Shown here: positions 34,803-44,790 of the stretch, piece by piece
Layout: every line of letters begins with the position of its first letter
How positions within the stretch are numbered: the first letter of the stretch is position 1
Assembly: GCA_030430565.1 (NCBI GenBank)
Contig: JAUIKS010000007.1
Span: 1 to 64,000, forward strand
Length of the DNA stretch: 64,000 nt
Reading direction: 5' to 3'
Source: Polyangia bacterium
GTDB taxonomy: Bacteria; Myxococcota_A; Polyangia; Nannocystales; Nannocystaceae
The notes under the pieces: generated by a model
Told to the model about the DNA's origin: nothing
Seen by the model: only the letters and a program-made list of their open reading frames with translations
Database searches by the model: none
Translations under genes and position numbers: made by a program

Positions 34803-36998
34803 ATGTCACTTAACTTATATTGCAGAATCGCCGGGGCCGCGCTCGGCGTGCTCTGGTTAACAGGCTGCGACGCGGGAGACTCCAGCGGCAGCGCGAGCGA
34901 CGGCGGGACGGCGGACGTGACCGGCGGCTCAGGCGGCGGGCCGGGTCAATACGGCGCCTCGGACGGGCTCGGGAGCTCGGGCGAGCCGTCGACCTCGGGC
35001 GCCACCACCGACTACGACGGGGACACCACCGACGAGGGCCCCGAGACGACCGGCGCGAGCGTGGACGACAGCTGCGTCTGTGACCCCGAAGTCGACTGCG
35101 GCTTCGGGTCGTGCGAGCAGTACTGCGAGGGCGCGACCGACGACGCGCCGACCTGCAACTGCGAGCCGCCTGCGGGTGAGCAGGGGCCGGAGGACGCGCT
35201 CGAGCTCGGCGTCTACGACTGCGTCAGCTGCGACGCGCTGGCGGGCCCGCTCGAGATCGACATCGACATCCAGTCGGTCAAGGGGCGGATCTTCATCAAC
35301 GGCGAGAAGGAGCCGCCGCCGGTCGGTCAGATGAACTCGGGGAAGCTGTTCCTCTACAACCCCGAGACCGGCGACACGGTGTTTCAGGCGCACACGAACG
35401 AGCTCGCCTTCGACATCAAGGCGATCTCGGGGATCTACGACGTGACCTACTCGGTCGTCACGAGCTCCGGCGGCGTGCTGCCCTGGAACAAGCACGCGCT
35501 GCTCGAGCGCGTGGGCGTCAGCAAGCTGCGCGAGGAGGCCGACGACTACAACGTCACGGTGACGTCGAAGCTCTTGCACGGCGTGATCCAGGTCAAGCAG
35601 GGTGATGGCGAGCTGGTGGACCCCGCAGGCCCCAGCGATGACGGGAACCTCTACCTGCGCAACCGCGACACCGGCGACGAGATCTACGTCGGCAAGACCA
35701 GCGAGAATTCGTACACCTCGCTCCACGCGCTCGCCGGCGCCTACGAGCTGATCTACGAGGTCGAGTCGCCGGGCGCCACGATGCCGAGGAATCACCGCGC
35801 GGTGATCTCGAGCGAGCCGGAGCAGGTCGGAAACGGCGACACGGCGGGCGAGGTGCTCGACATCACGATCCCGGTCGTGGTCGCCACGGGCGAGTTCAAG
35901 CTCAACGGCGCGCCCGCGCCCGGCGAGGCGCAGAACCGCGGGAAGGTGATGCTCCGCGACCCCGCGACCGAGGACGTGATCGAGCTCGGCGAGACCGACG
36001 ACGGGACTTACTCGATCCCGATCGTCCCAGGGACCTACCAGGTCCTGTACACCGGCATCACCTCCTCCGGCGACACGCCGATGCCGATGAACGCGGGCGC
36101 GGTGATCGACACGGTTATGTACACCTGGGGTGACGCCGTGCGCGACATCAACATCACCGCCTCGACCGTCAGCGGCGATGTGATGCTCGACGGTGTGGAA
36201 CCGCCGGCGCTCGCGGGCGACGACGGGGAGCTGTGGCTGGAGGCGGGGGAGGGCGACGCCGACCTCGGCCGCGTCTATCTCGGGACCACGGCCGCGGGGA
36301 CCTACGAGGCCACGGTGATCGACGGGGTCTACGACCTCTACTACGCGCAGGAGACCGCGAGCGACTTGGTGCCGGTCAACACCCACGCGCGCTTGGCCGC
36401 CGACGTGCAGCTCCCCGGAGGTATCTCGACGATCCCGATCGACACGATCCTGGTCGAGGGCGACTACACGATCAACGGTCAGCCGCCCGCGCTCTCGGGG
36501 CTGGAGGACGCGCGGGTCTTCCTCAAGCACGACGAGACCGGCGATTCGGTGCTGCTCGGCTACCTGTCTGAAGGCGGCTTCTCGCGCCGCGTCGTCAAGG
36601 GCGACTACACCGTCTACTACGCGCTCGAGTCCGGGGGCGACGAGCTGCCGGTGAACGTCGACGGGCGCGTCGAGCAGACGCTCTCGCTGCACAATGAGCC
36701 CGGCGACGAGAGCGGTCACGTCATCGACATCCCGGTGGTCACGCTCACGGGGAGCTTCAAGTACAACGGCGACGAGCCGCCGACGGACGGCACGGACTAC
36801 GGGCTGTACTACCTGGTCGATCGACGCACGGGGGACGAGATCTATCTAGGCGCCAGCCGCGAGCAGACGTTCACGGAGCGCGTGCTGCCGGGCGACTATC
36901 TGCTCTACTACCGGCACGGCTACACGGGGGCCCAAGGCAGCGAGTCGCCGCGCAACAGCAACGCGCTCATTCGCTGCGTCTCGATCGCCGCGCCGTGA
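34803..36998 (+). CDS. Six-repeat surface lipoprotein, paralogue 1
   Basis: A 731-aa lipoprotein (lipobox L-W-L-T-G-C near residue 21). A Gly/Ser/Asp linker (24-88) and a Cys-rich module (C-V-C-D-P-E-V-D-C-G ... C-V-S-C, about 90-145) precede six beta repeats of about 90-100 residues. Each repeat has G-x-x-x-x-N-G-x-x-P-P, then G-x-x-Y-L-x-x-x-x-T-G-D-x-I-x-L-G, then V-x-P-G-x-Y-x-L-x-Y and P-x-N. The repeats look like small beta-sandwich domains. A similar gene with the same order follows at 37162. I do not recognise a named family. Likely role: adhesion or a surface layer. Confidence 0.8.
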   Translation: MSLNLYCRIAGAALGVLWLTGCDAGDSSGSASDGGTADVTGGSGGGPGQYGASDGLGSSGEPSTSGATTDYDGDTTDEGPETTGASVDDSCVCDPEVDCGFGSCEQYCEGATDDAPTCNCEPPAGEQGPEDALELGVYDCVSCDALAGPLEIDIDIQSVKGRIFINGEKEPPPVGQMNSGKLFLYNPETGDTVFQAHTNELAFDIKAISGIYDVTYSVVTSSGGVLPWNKHALLERVGVSKLREEADDYNVTVTSKLLHGVIQVKQGDGELVDPAGPSDDGNLYLRNRDTGDEIYVGKTSENSYTSLHALAGAYELIYEVESPGATMPRNHRAVISSEPEQVGNGDTAGEVLDITIPVVVATGEFKLNGAPAPGEAQNRGKVMLRDPATEDVIELGETDDGTYSIPIVPGTYQVLYTGITSSGDTPMPMNAGAVIDTVMYTWGDAVRDINITASTVSGDVMLDGVEPPALAGDDGELWLEAGEGDADLGRVYLGTTAAGTYEATVIDGVYDLYYAQETASDLVPVNTHARLAADVQLPGGISTIPIDTILVEGDYTINGQPPALSGLEDARVFLKHDETGDSVLLGYLSEGGFSRRVVKGDYTVYYALESGGDELPVNVDGRVEQTLSLHNEPGDESGHVIDIPVVTLTGSFKYNGDEPPTDGTDYGLYYLVDRRTGDEIYLGASREQTFTERVLPGDYLLYYRHGYTGAQGSESPRNSNALIRCVSIAAP

Positions 36999-37161
36999 CA
37001 CGTGATCCAAAAGCCAGCTCGTGACGTACCGTGATCGCGGCGTCGAGCGACCGTGCTCGGCGGCCCACGCGATCGTCACGCGGCGCGGGCATCGTCGGGC
37101 GCCGCGTCGCGGCGACGCCCGCGATGGACCGCGGCCTGCGGTGAGCTACAGGGGGTCTGCT

Positions 37162-39243
37162 ATGATGCGGAGGATGCGTGACTTAGCCTTATTGCGCGTT
37201 TTTGCGCTCTTGGTGTGCTCGAGCGCCTTGGTGGCGTGCGGTGACAGCTTGGGCGGCGTGACTGACGGCGCGGGCCCGAGCTCGTCAGGCACCGAGTCGA
37301 CTGACGCGTACGACACGTTCACCAGCTCCTCGTCGGCAGGTCCGAAGTGGCCGACCACCGGTACGACCGACGGGTACTGCCCGTGCGAGTGGGTGGACTG
37401 CGGCGACGCCGGGGAGTGCGACGGCCCGGTCGAGAACCCCGAGCGCGAGGAGGCCGTGTGCCAGTGCCCGGACGGGCTCGAGCTCGGTCACGCGTGCTAC
37501 TCGTGCACGAAGAGCGCGGGCTCCGGCGCGGCGCACCCCCTCAACATCGACGTTCGCACGATCGAGGGGGTCGTGCTCGTCGACGACGAAGAGCCGCCGA
37601 CCGACGCGACCGACGCGGGGATCTTGAGCCTGCGCGACGCGGCCAGCGGAGATCGGGTTGAGCTCGGGCTCACGACCTCGGGCACGTGGAGCGCTCGCGT
37701 CGCGACCCGGCTCTACGACCTGTACTACGCGGTGAAGAGCAGCTCGGGCGCGGTGCCCGAGAACACGGACGCGCGCGTCCGCAGGATCGCCGTCGACTTC
37801 TTCGGCTCGCCCGTGCCGCCCGAGACGCCGGTCGCGGAGCTGTTCGTAAATCACCTCGGCGGGGCGCTCTCGGTCGGAGGGGTGCCGGTCCCGCAGGATG
37901 CCATCGACGCCGGCGAGCTCTCGCTGCGCTCGGTCGAGACCGGCGAGCTGATCTCGCTCGGCTCAACGAGCGAGGGCTCGTACGAGATCGGCGTGCTCGA
38001 CGGGACCTACGAGCTGATCTACGAGGCCGTGAGCCAAGGTGGGCTGATGCCGGTGAACAGCCGAGGCGTGGTCTCGCAGCTCGAGATCTCGTCGGCGATC
38101 GCGAACCCGGAGACCTTTCCGCTGGAGATCCCGACCGCGACGCTCACGATCAACCTGACGGTGAACAACATGCCGCCGTCACCCGACGCGACCGACTACG
38201 GGCTGGTGTACCTGCGCGACATGAAGAACGGCGCGCTGACGCTGCTCGGCGAGACGACCGAGGGGAGCTACACCCGCGTCGTCCTGCCCGGCGCCTACGA
38301 GCTCGTGTACACCAACATCACCTCGGCGAACGGCGCCGTGCCGGTCAATAAGCACGCGCGCGTTGGCGAGGCCTTCCAGGTCGGCGATATCGGCGACGCG
38401 CCGGTGACGGTGGACGTCGACATCCCGATGGTGCAGGTGAACGGGGCGTTCTCGGTCGGCGGCGGCCCGCCGCCAGCGAGCGCCGCCGACGACGGCGTGC
38501 TGACGCTCGAGAGCGTCGACGGCCAGGGGACGGTCACGCTCGGCAACACGAGCGCGGGCGCGCACTCGGAGTCGATCATCCCGGGCTCCTACGACATCTA
38601 CTACGCCCAGGAGACCGCCAGCCAGCTCATGCCGCAGAACACCCACGCGTTCATCATGACGGCGCCGGACCTCGAGGGCGGGACGCTCGACATCGACATC
38701 CCCGTGATCACGATCAGCGGGACGCTCGCGCTCAGCGACGGCGGCGACGCGATCAGCGAGCTCGAGGACGGGCGCGTGTACCTGCGCAACGAGGACCGCG
38801 GCGACTCGGTGCTGCTGGGGAACCTGAGCAAGGGGGACTTCACGCGCCGGATCGTCCCGGGCTCGTTCACGGCCCACTACTCGATCGAGACGGGCGGCGA
38901 GCTCGTGCCCGCCAACGGCGACGCGCGGATCAGCGAGCAGGCGCTCGCGCTGACCCTGGACGCGGGCGGGATCGAGTTCATCGTCCCGGTGACCGACGCG
39001 ACGGTCGCGGTCACGTACAACGGGGAGGCGCCGCCCACGGATAAGGTCGACTTCGGCGCGATCTTCCTCGAGGACGTCGAGAGCGGCGACGAGATCTATC
39101 TCGGGGACACGACGCAAGGTGTGGTGAGCCGGCGCGTCGTCGCCGGCGACTACGTGATCCGCTACCGCCACCGCGCCGGCGACGCGAACTCGGAGTCGCC
39201 GCAGAACGAGAACGTCTCGCTCGACTGCGTACAGTTCGTCGAG
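37162..39243 (+). CDS. Six-repeat surface lipoprotein, paralogue 2
   Basis: About 694 aa from the ATG at 37162, with AGGGGG six bases upstream; GTG starts further upstream add no signal. Lipobox is A-L-V-A-C near residue 24. It has the same order as paralogue 1: Ser/Thr linker, Cys-rich module (C-P-C-E-W-V-D-C-G ... C-Y-S-C) and six repeats with the T-G-D/x-x-L-G and Y-x-x-Y-Y motifs. The last repeat ends with a Cys (S-L-D-C-V) as in paralogue 1 (L-I-R-C-V). The fourth repeat of each shares Y-A-Q-E-T-A-S. The two genes are a diverged tandem duplication. Confidence 0.8.
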
Positions 39244-39261
39244 TAGCCGCGGGCTCTCCGG

Positions 39262-39288
39262 CCGCGCGCGCGAGCCCTCCGCGCGCGG
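39262..39288 (+). terminator. GC hairpin after six-repeat lipoprotein 2
   Basis: CCGCGCGCG and CGCGCGCGG form a perfect 9-bp stem with a 9-base loop, 16 bases after the stop codon. There is no U-tract. Confidence 0.45.
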
Positions 39289-39313
39289 TCGCGTCGTGGC
39301 ATCATGCCTGCGC

Positions 39314-40666
39314 ATGACCGAGCCCATCCCCTTCGTCGGTCGCGACGGCCAGGTCGAGACGGTCCGCAGCTGGATCGACGTGAGCAATTGGTCACCTCAC
39401 GAGCGCAACGCGAGGGTCTGCGCGATCGCGGGGCCGGGCGGGGTCGGGAAGTCGCGGCTGTACCGCGAGGCGCTCTCGCGCGAGCGGACCGCCGCGCTGG
39501 GCTACTTCGAGATCGAGGTGCAGGGGCACCGTCACCGCGAGACGCTCGAGCTGTTCGAGTGGTTTCGGATCATCGCCGCGACGACTCGAGAGTCGTTGCC
39601 CGCGACCGAGCGCTGCCTCCGCTGGCACGACGAGCTGCTCGCGCGCGCGGACGAGCTCGACTGGACGAGCCCGGACGGCGAGGACGTGAGCGGCGTCGTC
39701 CGCAAGATCATCAGCGCCGGGCTCGCCGCGGGCCGCGGCGTCGGCCTGAAGGTCGGGGTGCACGAGGTCGACGCGGCGGCTGAGCACATCGAGGCCGCGT
39801 TTGAGCTGCTGCGGCGCCCGACGGGGCTGCGGCGCTTCCTGGACAGCCCGGGGCTGCGACGCTTCAGCCGCGCGCCGATGCGCGAGCTCGCCGACTCGTT
39901 CATCGCGGACCTCGAGGGCCTGCTGCTCCACCCGCGTCGCGGCGGCGGCTCGCGGCTGCTGCTGATCCTGGATGACTTCGAATGGATCGACGTCGGGCTG
40001 GGGGAGTTCTTGCACACGTGGATCATGCCGCGTCTGCAGTCCGCGCTGTTTCAGTCGGTGGTGCTGCTCGTCAGCCGCGACCGGATCCGCAACGTCCGCG
40101 GCGGGATCTGGCAGCAGTCCGAGCTGGGCGCCGAGCTGGCGGCGCGCTCTTTGTTCCTCACCCCGCTGACCGAGCGCGACGTGCTCGAGTACTGCGCGGG
40201 CCTCGGCCTCGCGGAGGACGTGGCGCGGCAGATCTATCTCGAGAGCCAGGGCTACCCGTGGCTGGTGGAGATGGTCGCGGAGGAGGCGAACATCTCGGGG
40301 CTCCCGGCGACCGCCTACAAGAATTTCTTCTCGCGCACGACTCGCTTCATGAGCGATGAGCAGATCGAGTGGTTTAAGGCGCTCGCCTTCCTCGACGTGA
40401 TCAACGAGGACACGATCCCGCGCGTGCTGCCGGCGGCCGACGCCGCGCGGGTGTTTCGATGGTTCATGGACGAGCCGTCGATCCGCGACACCGAGGCGAC
40501 GCGCTACGTCGTCTGGCCGTTTATCCGCTACCGGATCCTGCGGCTGCAGTGGCTGCGCTCGCCGACGAGGTTTCGCGAGCTGCACGCGGAGTCGGCCTGC
40601 GCGTGGCCGCTGAACCCGGAGACGCAGGAGCCCCTTCGGCCAGGTGAGCGCGACGCGAGCCGCTGA
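39314..40666 (+). CDS. AAA/STAND-type ATPase
   Basis: A 450-aa cytoplasmic protein from the ATG at 39314 (M-T-E-P-I-P-F-V-G-R-D). F-V-G-R near the N-terminus, Walker A GPGGVGKS (about 39-46) and Walker B LLLILDDFEW (about 214-223) define an AAA_16/STAND-like NTPase. A sensor-like L-V-S-R-D-R lies near 250, and a winged-helix-like C-terminal part has helical segments. No effector, WD40 or TPR domain is fused, so the partner would have to be encoded elsewhere. It is one of three signal-transduction NTPases in the window, and its job is unknown. Confidence 0.7.
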   Translation: MTEPIPFVGRDGQVETVRSWIDVSNWSPHERNARVCAIAGPGGVGKSRLYREALSRERTAALGYFEIEVQGHRHRETLELFEWFRIIAATTRESLPATERCLRWHDELLARADELDWTSPDGEDVSGVVRKIISAGLAAGRGVGLKVGVHEVDAAAEHIEAAFELLRRPTGLRRFLDSPGLRRFSRAPMRELADSFIADLEGLLLHPRRGGGSRLLLILDDFEWIDVGLGEFLHTWIMPRLQSALFQSVVLLVSRDRIRNVRGGIWQQSELGAELAARSLFLTPLTERDVLEYCAGLGLAEDVARQIYLESQGYPWLVEMVAEEANISGLPATAYKNFFSRTTRFMSDEQIEWFKALAFLDVINEDTIPRVLPAADAARVFRWFMDEPSIRDTEATRYVVWPFIRYRILRLQWLRSPTRFRELHAESACAWPLNPETQEPLRPGERDASR

Positions 40667-40684
40667 CGGCGAGGCTGGGCGGCG

Positions 40685-41413
<729 letters not shown>

Positions 41414-41502
41414 GGTACGGGTCGATTCGTTGGGATGTACAAATAAATTGGGGGCGGGTGATTGCGGGCGGATTCGCGCGACTGGTATGTCTGTGATCGA
41501 GA

Positions 41503-42645
41503 GTGATGCGCCGGGGGAATTCGCGGGGAGTTGTCGGGTGGCGACAGGCGCGAGGAGGCGAGACAGCGACATGCCCAGACGACCATGCAGACCGAGGCGG
41601 CGCGTGTGCCTCGTTCGCGCTGCGGCTCGCGACGGTCGTGATCACTTGTCTGTACACCCAGGTCGCGCGCGGCGAACCGCGTTCGGGCGGGGAGCGTGTG
41701 GCGCTGGTGTGGCGCGCGCCCGACTCGTGCCCGCCGGTCGCGAGCGTGCGCGCGCGCGTCGAGACGCTCGTGGGGGCGCCGCTGTCGAGCCCGGGGCTGC
41801 CCGAGGTCCGCGGCGTCGCCGAGGTGCGCGAGGAGGGCGGCGCGTGGTCGGCCACGATCGAGTTGACCTCTGGTTCAGGTTCGCGGCGGCGCGAGCTTCA
41901 GGCGCGACGCTGTCAGGGGATCGTCGAGGCCTTCGCGCTGCTCGTGGCGATGACGGTCGATCCGATGGCGGGGCGCCCTGCGCCGGTGGAGCCCGCGCCG
42001 TCGCCGGGCGAGGCCGAGGAGGAGGTCGACGAGCTCGCCGCGCTCCCGGAGGTCGACGCGTCGGCACCACCGCCCGTGGATTCAGGGACGCCCGCGCGGC
42101 GCGAGCCGGCGCCGGTCAGCGCTCGCCGTCGATCGCTGCGCGTCGCCTTGGGCGCGTCGTTCGTCGCCAACGTCGGCGCGCTCCCGGAGCTCGCGCCTGG
42201 CCTGTCCGTCGACGTCAGCGCGCTCGTTCGGCGGCTGCGGCTCGAGCTCCACGGCGTGTACTTCACCCCGCGAGCGCGCTCGTTCGCGGATGTCCCCGAG
42301 GTCGGGGCGGAGCTCGATCTGTGGTGGATGGCGGCGCGGGGCGGCTGGGTGTTCGAGCGCGGACCGATCGAGTTCCCCGTGGGCGGAGGGGTGCAGCTCG
42401 GGTCGATGCGCGCGCGCGGGTACGGGATCGTCGAGCGCGGGCGGCGGTCGATCCTCTGGGTCGCGCTCGCCGTCGGCGGCGGGATCCGGTACGCGCCGGC
42501 GCCGTGGGTCGCGCTGGGTCTCGGCCTCGAGCTCTACGTGCCGATGACGCGGCCGGAGTTCACGGTCGAGAAGCTCGGCGCGGTTCACCGCGCGGCGCCG
42601 CTGGGGGGGCTCTTTCTCGTCGGTCTGGAGTTTCGCGCCCCGTGA
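41503..42645 (+). CDS. Predicted secreted or outer-membrane beta-barrel protein upstream of an ECF sigma factor
   Basis: Up to 380 aa (GTG 41503 or ATG 41506). A hydrophobic segment near 37-53 followed by A-R-G probably is the signal peptide, so the true start may lie later, but no better start codon was found. The middle has a W-R-A-P-D-S-C-P region followed by a Pro/Glu linker (about 155-205). The last 160 residues alternate hydrophobic and polar residues with Gly turns, as in a small beta-barrel (V-A-L-A-V-G-G-G-I-R-Y, G-L-G-L-E-L-Y-V). It ends 58 bases before the sigma factor gene and is likely first in a four-gene operon. Confidence 0.6.
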   Translation: MMRRGNSRGVVGWRQARGGETATCPDDHADRGGACASFALRLATVVITCLYTQVARGEPRSGGERVALVWRAPDSCPPVASVRARVETLVGAPLSSPGLPEVRGVAEVREEGGAWSATIELTSGSGSRRRELQARRCQGIVEAFALLVAMTVDPMAGRPAPVEPAPSPGEAEEEVDELAALPEVDASAPPPVDSGTPARREPAPVSARRRSLRVALGASFVANVGALPELAPGLSVDVSALVRRLRLELHGVYFTPRARSFADVPEVGAELDLWWMAARGGWVFERGPIEFPVGGGVQLGSMRARGYGIVERGRRSILWVALAVGGGIRYAPAPWVALGLGLELYVPMTRPEFTVEKLGAVHRAAPLGGLFLVGLEFRAP

Positions 42646-42703
42646 CGTTGATGATCCTGAGATCGGCGGACGGAACTCGCGTCGCGCGGCCAAGAGGAGG
42701 ACA

Positions 42704-43297
42704 GTGGCGGTGACTCGCTCGACGCGCCTGCGCGCGCTCCCTGTCCAGCACGCGTTCACGCGCGTCGAGACGCCCGAGGAGTTCTTCGAGCTCGTGTTCC
42801 GCGAGCACTACAGCTTCGTCCACCGCGCGCTGCGGGCGCTCGGCGTCCCCCCCGAGATGGTCGACGACGCCGCGCAGGAGGTGTTTATCGTCGTCCACCG
42901 ACGTCTGCAGGAATTCGACCGGCGCGGGCCGCTGCGCGCGTGGCTCTACGGCGTGACGCGTCGCGTCGCCCACGACGTCCGTCGCGGGCGGGCGCGCCGG
43001 GGGCGACGGCTGGCGCTGGTCGAGCAGACGCCCGAGCGGCGCGGACCCGACGACGTGCTCGCGCGGCGCGAGGCCGCCGCGTTCATCGGTGAGTTCCTCG
43101 AGACGCTCGACGCGGCGCAGCGCGAGGTGTTTGTGCTCATGGAGCTCGAGGGCTTCTCGGCGCCCGAGACCAGTGAGCTCACGGGGATGAAGCTCAACAC
43201 GGTCTACTCCCGGCTGCGCAAGGCCCGGAAGCGACTCGAGCGCGCGGTGCATCGCCGCCAAGCTCGTGAGAGGCGGGAGTGTGGTGAAGCCCCTTAG
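42704..43297 (+). CDS. ECF-family RNA polymerase sigma factor
   Basis: A 197-aa protein. The GTG start is preceded by a near-perfect SD (AAGAGGAGG, 3-4 bases away). Region 2 spans about 25-90 (F-E-L-V-F-R-E-H-Y, then D-D-A-A-Q-E-V-F and W-L-Y-G-V-T-R-R). Region 4 spans about 128-180 (L-D-A-A-Q-R-E-V-F, a helix-turn-helix with T-S-E-L-T-G-M-K-L-N-T-V-Y-S-R-L). It directs RNA polymerase to a dedicated promoter set. The next gene starts inside its 3' end, and its product is the probable regulator. Confidence 0.9.
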   Translation: MAVTRSTRLRALPVQHAFTRVETPEEFFELVFREHYSFVHRALRALGVPPEMVDDAAQEVFIVVHRRLQEFDRRGPLRAWLYGVTRRVAHDVRRGRARRGRRLALVEQTPERRGPDDVLARREAAAFIGEFLETLDAAQREVFVLMELEGFSAPETSELTGMKLNTVYSRLRKARKRLERAVHRRQARERRECGEAP

Positions 43298-44159
43298 CGA
43301 ACGGTCGCGTGCCTATCTCGAGGGCTACAAGGCGGCGATCGAGCCGTCCCAGCTGCACATCGCGCGTCAGCGACGGGCGGTGCTCCAGCGGATCGCTGCG
43401 GCGGGCGCGGAAGGTCCGGTCGCGACCGCGCCCCCGCCAGCACGTCGCGCGCGCAGGCTCGCGTTCGCGGCGTTGTTGACCGTGGGCGCCGCAGCGGCGG
43501 CCGTGCTCCTGATGTTCGGCTTGCGCGAGTTCGTCGACCTCCGGGTCGAGCGCGCGCTCCAGAGCTCGCAGGCGCCGTTCAGCAGCGAGCCGCAGCGGGC
43601 CGAGCGTCGCGCCCGGGGCCGCGCGGAGGCGCGAGGAGGGCCGGAGCGCGCCGATCAGCGCGACGCGGCGGAGGGCCCGGCGTCGGAGCCGGGCGCCGCG
43701 GCGCTCGATGGAGACGCCTCTGGAGCGGTCCCAGGAGATGTCGCGTTGGACAGCCGCGCTGACGCGGCGGCTCCGCGCCAGGCGTCGCGTGGAGCCGCCG
43801 AGTCGACGAGGCCGACGCGTCGACGCGCGCGGGCGCGCGGCGTAGACCAACCCCCGAAGGCGAAGGCGCCCACAAGAGCGCCCGAGCGCTCCGTCACGGA
43901 TCTGCAGGCCGAGAGCGCGTTGCTGGCCCGGGCTCGCGTCGCGCTCTCCGCAGGTGACACTTCGCGCGCGCGCGCGCTGCTCGCGAAGCACGCGCGTCAG
44001 CACCCCGACGGGCTGCTCGTGGAGGAGCGCGTGGTGCTGCAGGCGCTCACCCACTGCCGCGCGGGCGATCGTGAGGCCGGCCGCGCCTCGCTTCGTCAGC
44101 TGCGTCGAGCGTTTCCCGGCTCGCTCGCGGTGTCGCGGGTGAGCGCGGCGTGTCGATGA
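43281..44159 (+). CDS. Single-pass membrane protein with TPR-like end, possible anti-sigma factor
   Basis: About 292 aa. The GTG near 43281 overlaps the sigma gene by about 17 bases and has GGCGGGAG upstream. The short cytoplasmic part (about 1-60, with S-Q-L-H-I-A-R-Q-R-R-A-V-L) is followed by one membrane helix (about 62-84) and a periplasmic part: an Arg/Ala/Glu-rich linker, then a helical TPR-like C-terminus (L-L-A-R-A-R-V-A-L-S-A-G-D). No zinc-binding H-x3-C-x2-C anti-sigma motif is visible. The position right after the ECF gene suggests it holds the sigma factor at the membrane. Inferred from context. Confidence 0.6.
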   Translation: MVKPLSERSRAYLEGYKAAIEPSQLHIARQRRAVLQRIAAAGAEGPVATAPPPARRARRLAFAALLTVGAAAAAVLLMFGLREFVDLRVERALQSSQAPFSSEPQRAERRARGRAEARGGPERADQRDAAEGPASEPGAAALDGDASGAVPGDVALDSRADAAAPRQASRGAAESTRPTRRRARARGVDQPPKAKAPTRAPERSVTDLQAESALLARARVALSAGDTSRARALLAKHARQHPDGLLVEERVVLQALTHCRAGDREAGRASLRQLRRAFPGSLAVSRVSAACR

Positions 44160-44707
44160 GCTCCGTGACGCGACGCGCCGCCGCGTTTGGTCTCTTCGCG
44201 GCGGTCGTCCTCGCTGGCTGCACGCTCTCGGAGTCGCTGGGGGTCTACGCGCAGACCTCCTCGGACGGCGCGCAGGCCTCGACGGGCGGGGCGTCGACGG
44301 GCGGGGTGTCGACCGACGCGACGTCGACGGGCACGGGCACGGGCGCGGGCGAGAGCGCGGGCGTGACGAGCGCTAGCGAGACGACGAGCACGGGCGCGGA
44401 CGCGAGCGCGGGCGCGACGGGCACCAGCGTCGCCACGACCGGGGCGGGGGGCTCGGGCGCGACGACGGGCGGCGGCCTGGGCCGGTGTACGCCCGCGCCC
44501 GAGGACGACGAGTGCGAGCAGTGCCTGAAGCAGGAGTGCTGCGACGCGCTCACGGGCTGCGAGCAGGTCCCAGACTGCCTGTGTCTTCAGACCTGTCTTT
44601 TAAACCTCTCGTTCCCCGAGTGCTCGGAGTGGTGTCCACCTGGCCCCGCGTTCACGTACCTGGCGGCCTGCACCGCGACGCAGTGCGGCGCGGAGTGTCA
44701 GCCTTAA
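44156..44707 (+). CDS. Lipoprotein with Gly/Thr/Ala linker and Cys-rich C-terminus
   Basis: 183 aa. The ATG overlaps the stop of the preceding gene as ATGA, so translation is coupled. Lipobox V-V-L-A-G-C near residue 20. A Ser/Thr/Gly/Ala linker (about 35-105) leads to a compact domain with about 12 cysteines (D-D-E-C-E-Q-C-L-K-Q-E-C-C ... C-L-C-L-Q-T-C). Being in the ECF operon, it may be the envelope sensor or target of the sigma pathway. No known family recognised. Confidence 0.7.
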   Translation: MSSVTRRAAAFGLFAAVVLAGCTLSESLGVYAQTSSDGAQASTGGASTGGVSTDATSTGTGTGAGESAGVTSASETTSTGADASAGATGTSVATTGAGGSGATTGGGLGRCTPAPEDDECEQCLKQECCDALTGCEQVPDCLCLQTCLLNLSFPECSEWCPPGPAFTYLAACTATQCGAECQP

Positions 44708-44716
44708 GAGCGGCCC

Positions 44717-44790
44717 GCGCTGGCGAAGCGGACGAGCGCTGGTGCGCTCGCCGGCCCCGCTGGTCTCTCCCCGGCTCGCGCGCTCAGCCC
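44717..44790. repeat. Dispersed intergenic hairpin repeat, copy 2
   Basis: Counterpart of 53-116, sharing GAAGCGGACGAGCG, GCGCTCGCCG and CTCCCYGGCTCGCGCGC blocks in the same order. It holds a hairpin CGAGCGC-TGGT-GCGCTCG with a perfect 7-bp stem. It lies between convergent genes (stops at 44707 and 44784), fitting a bidirectional terminator or REP-like role. Confidence 0.45.
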
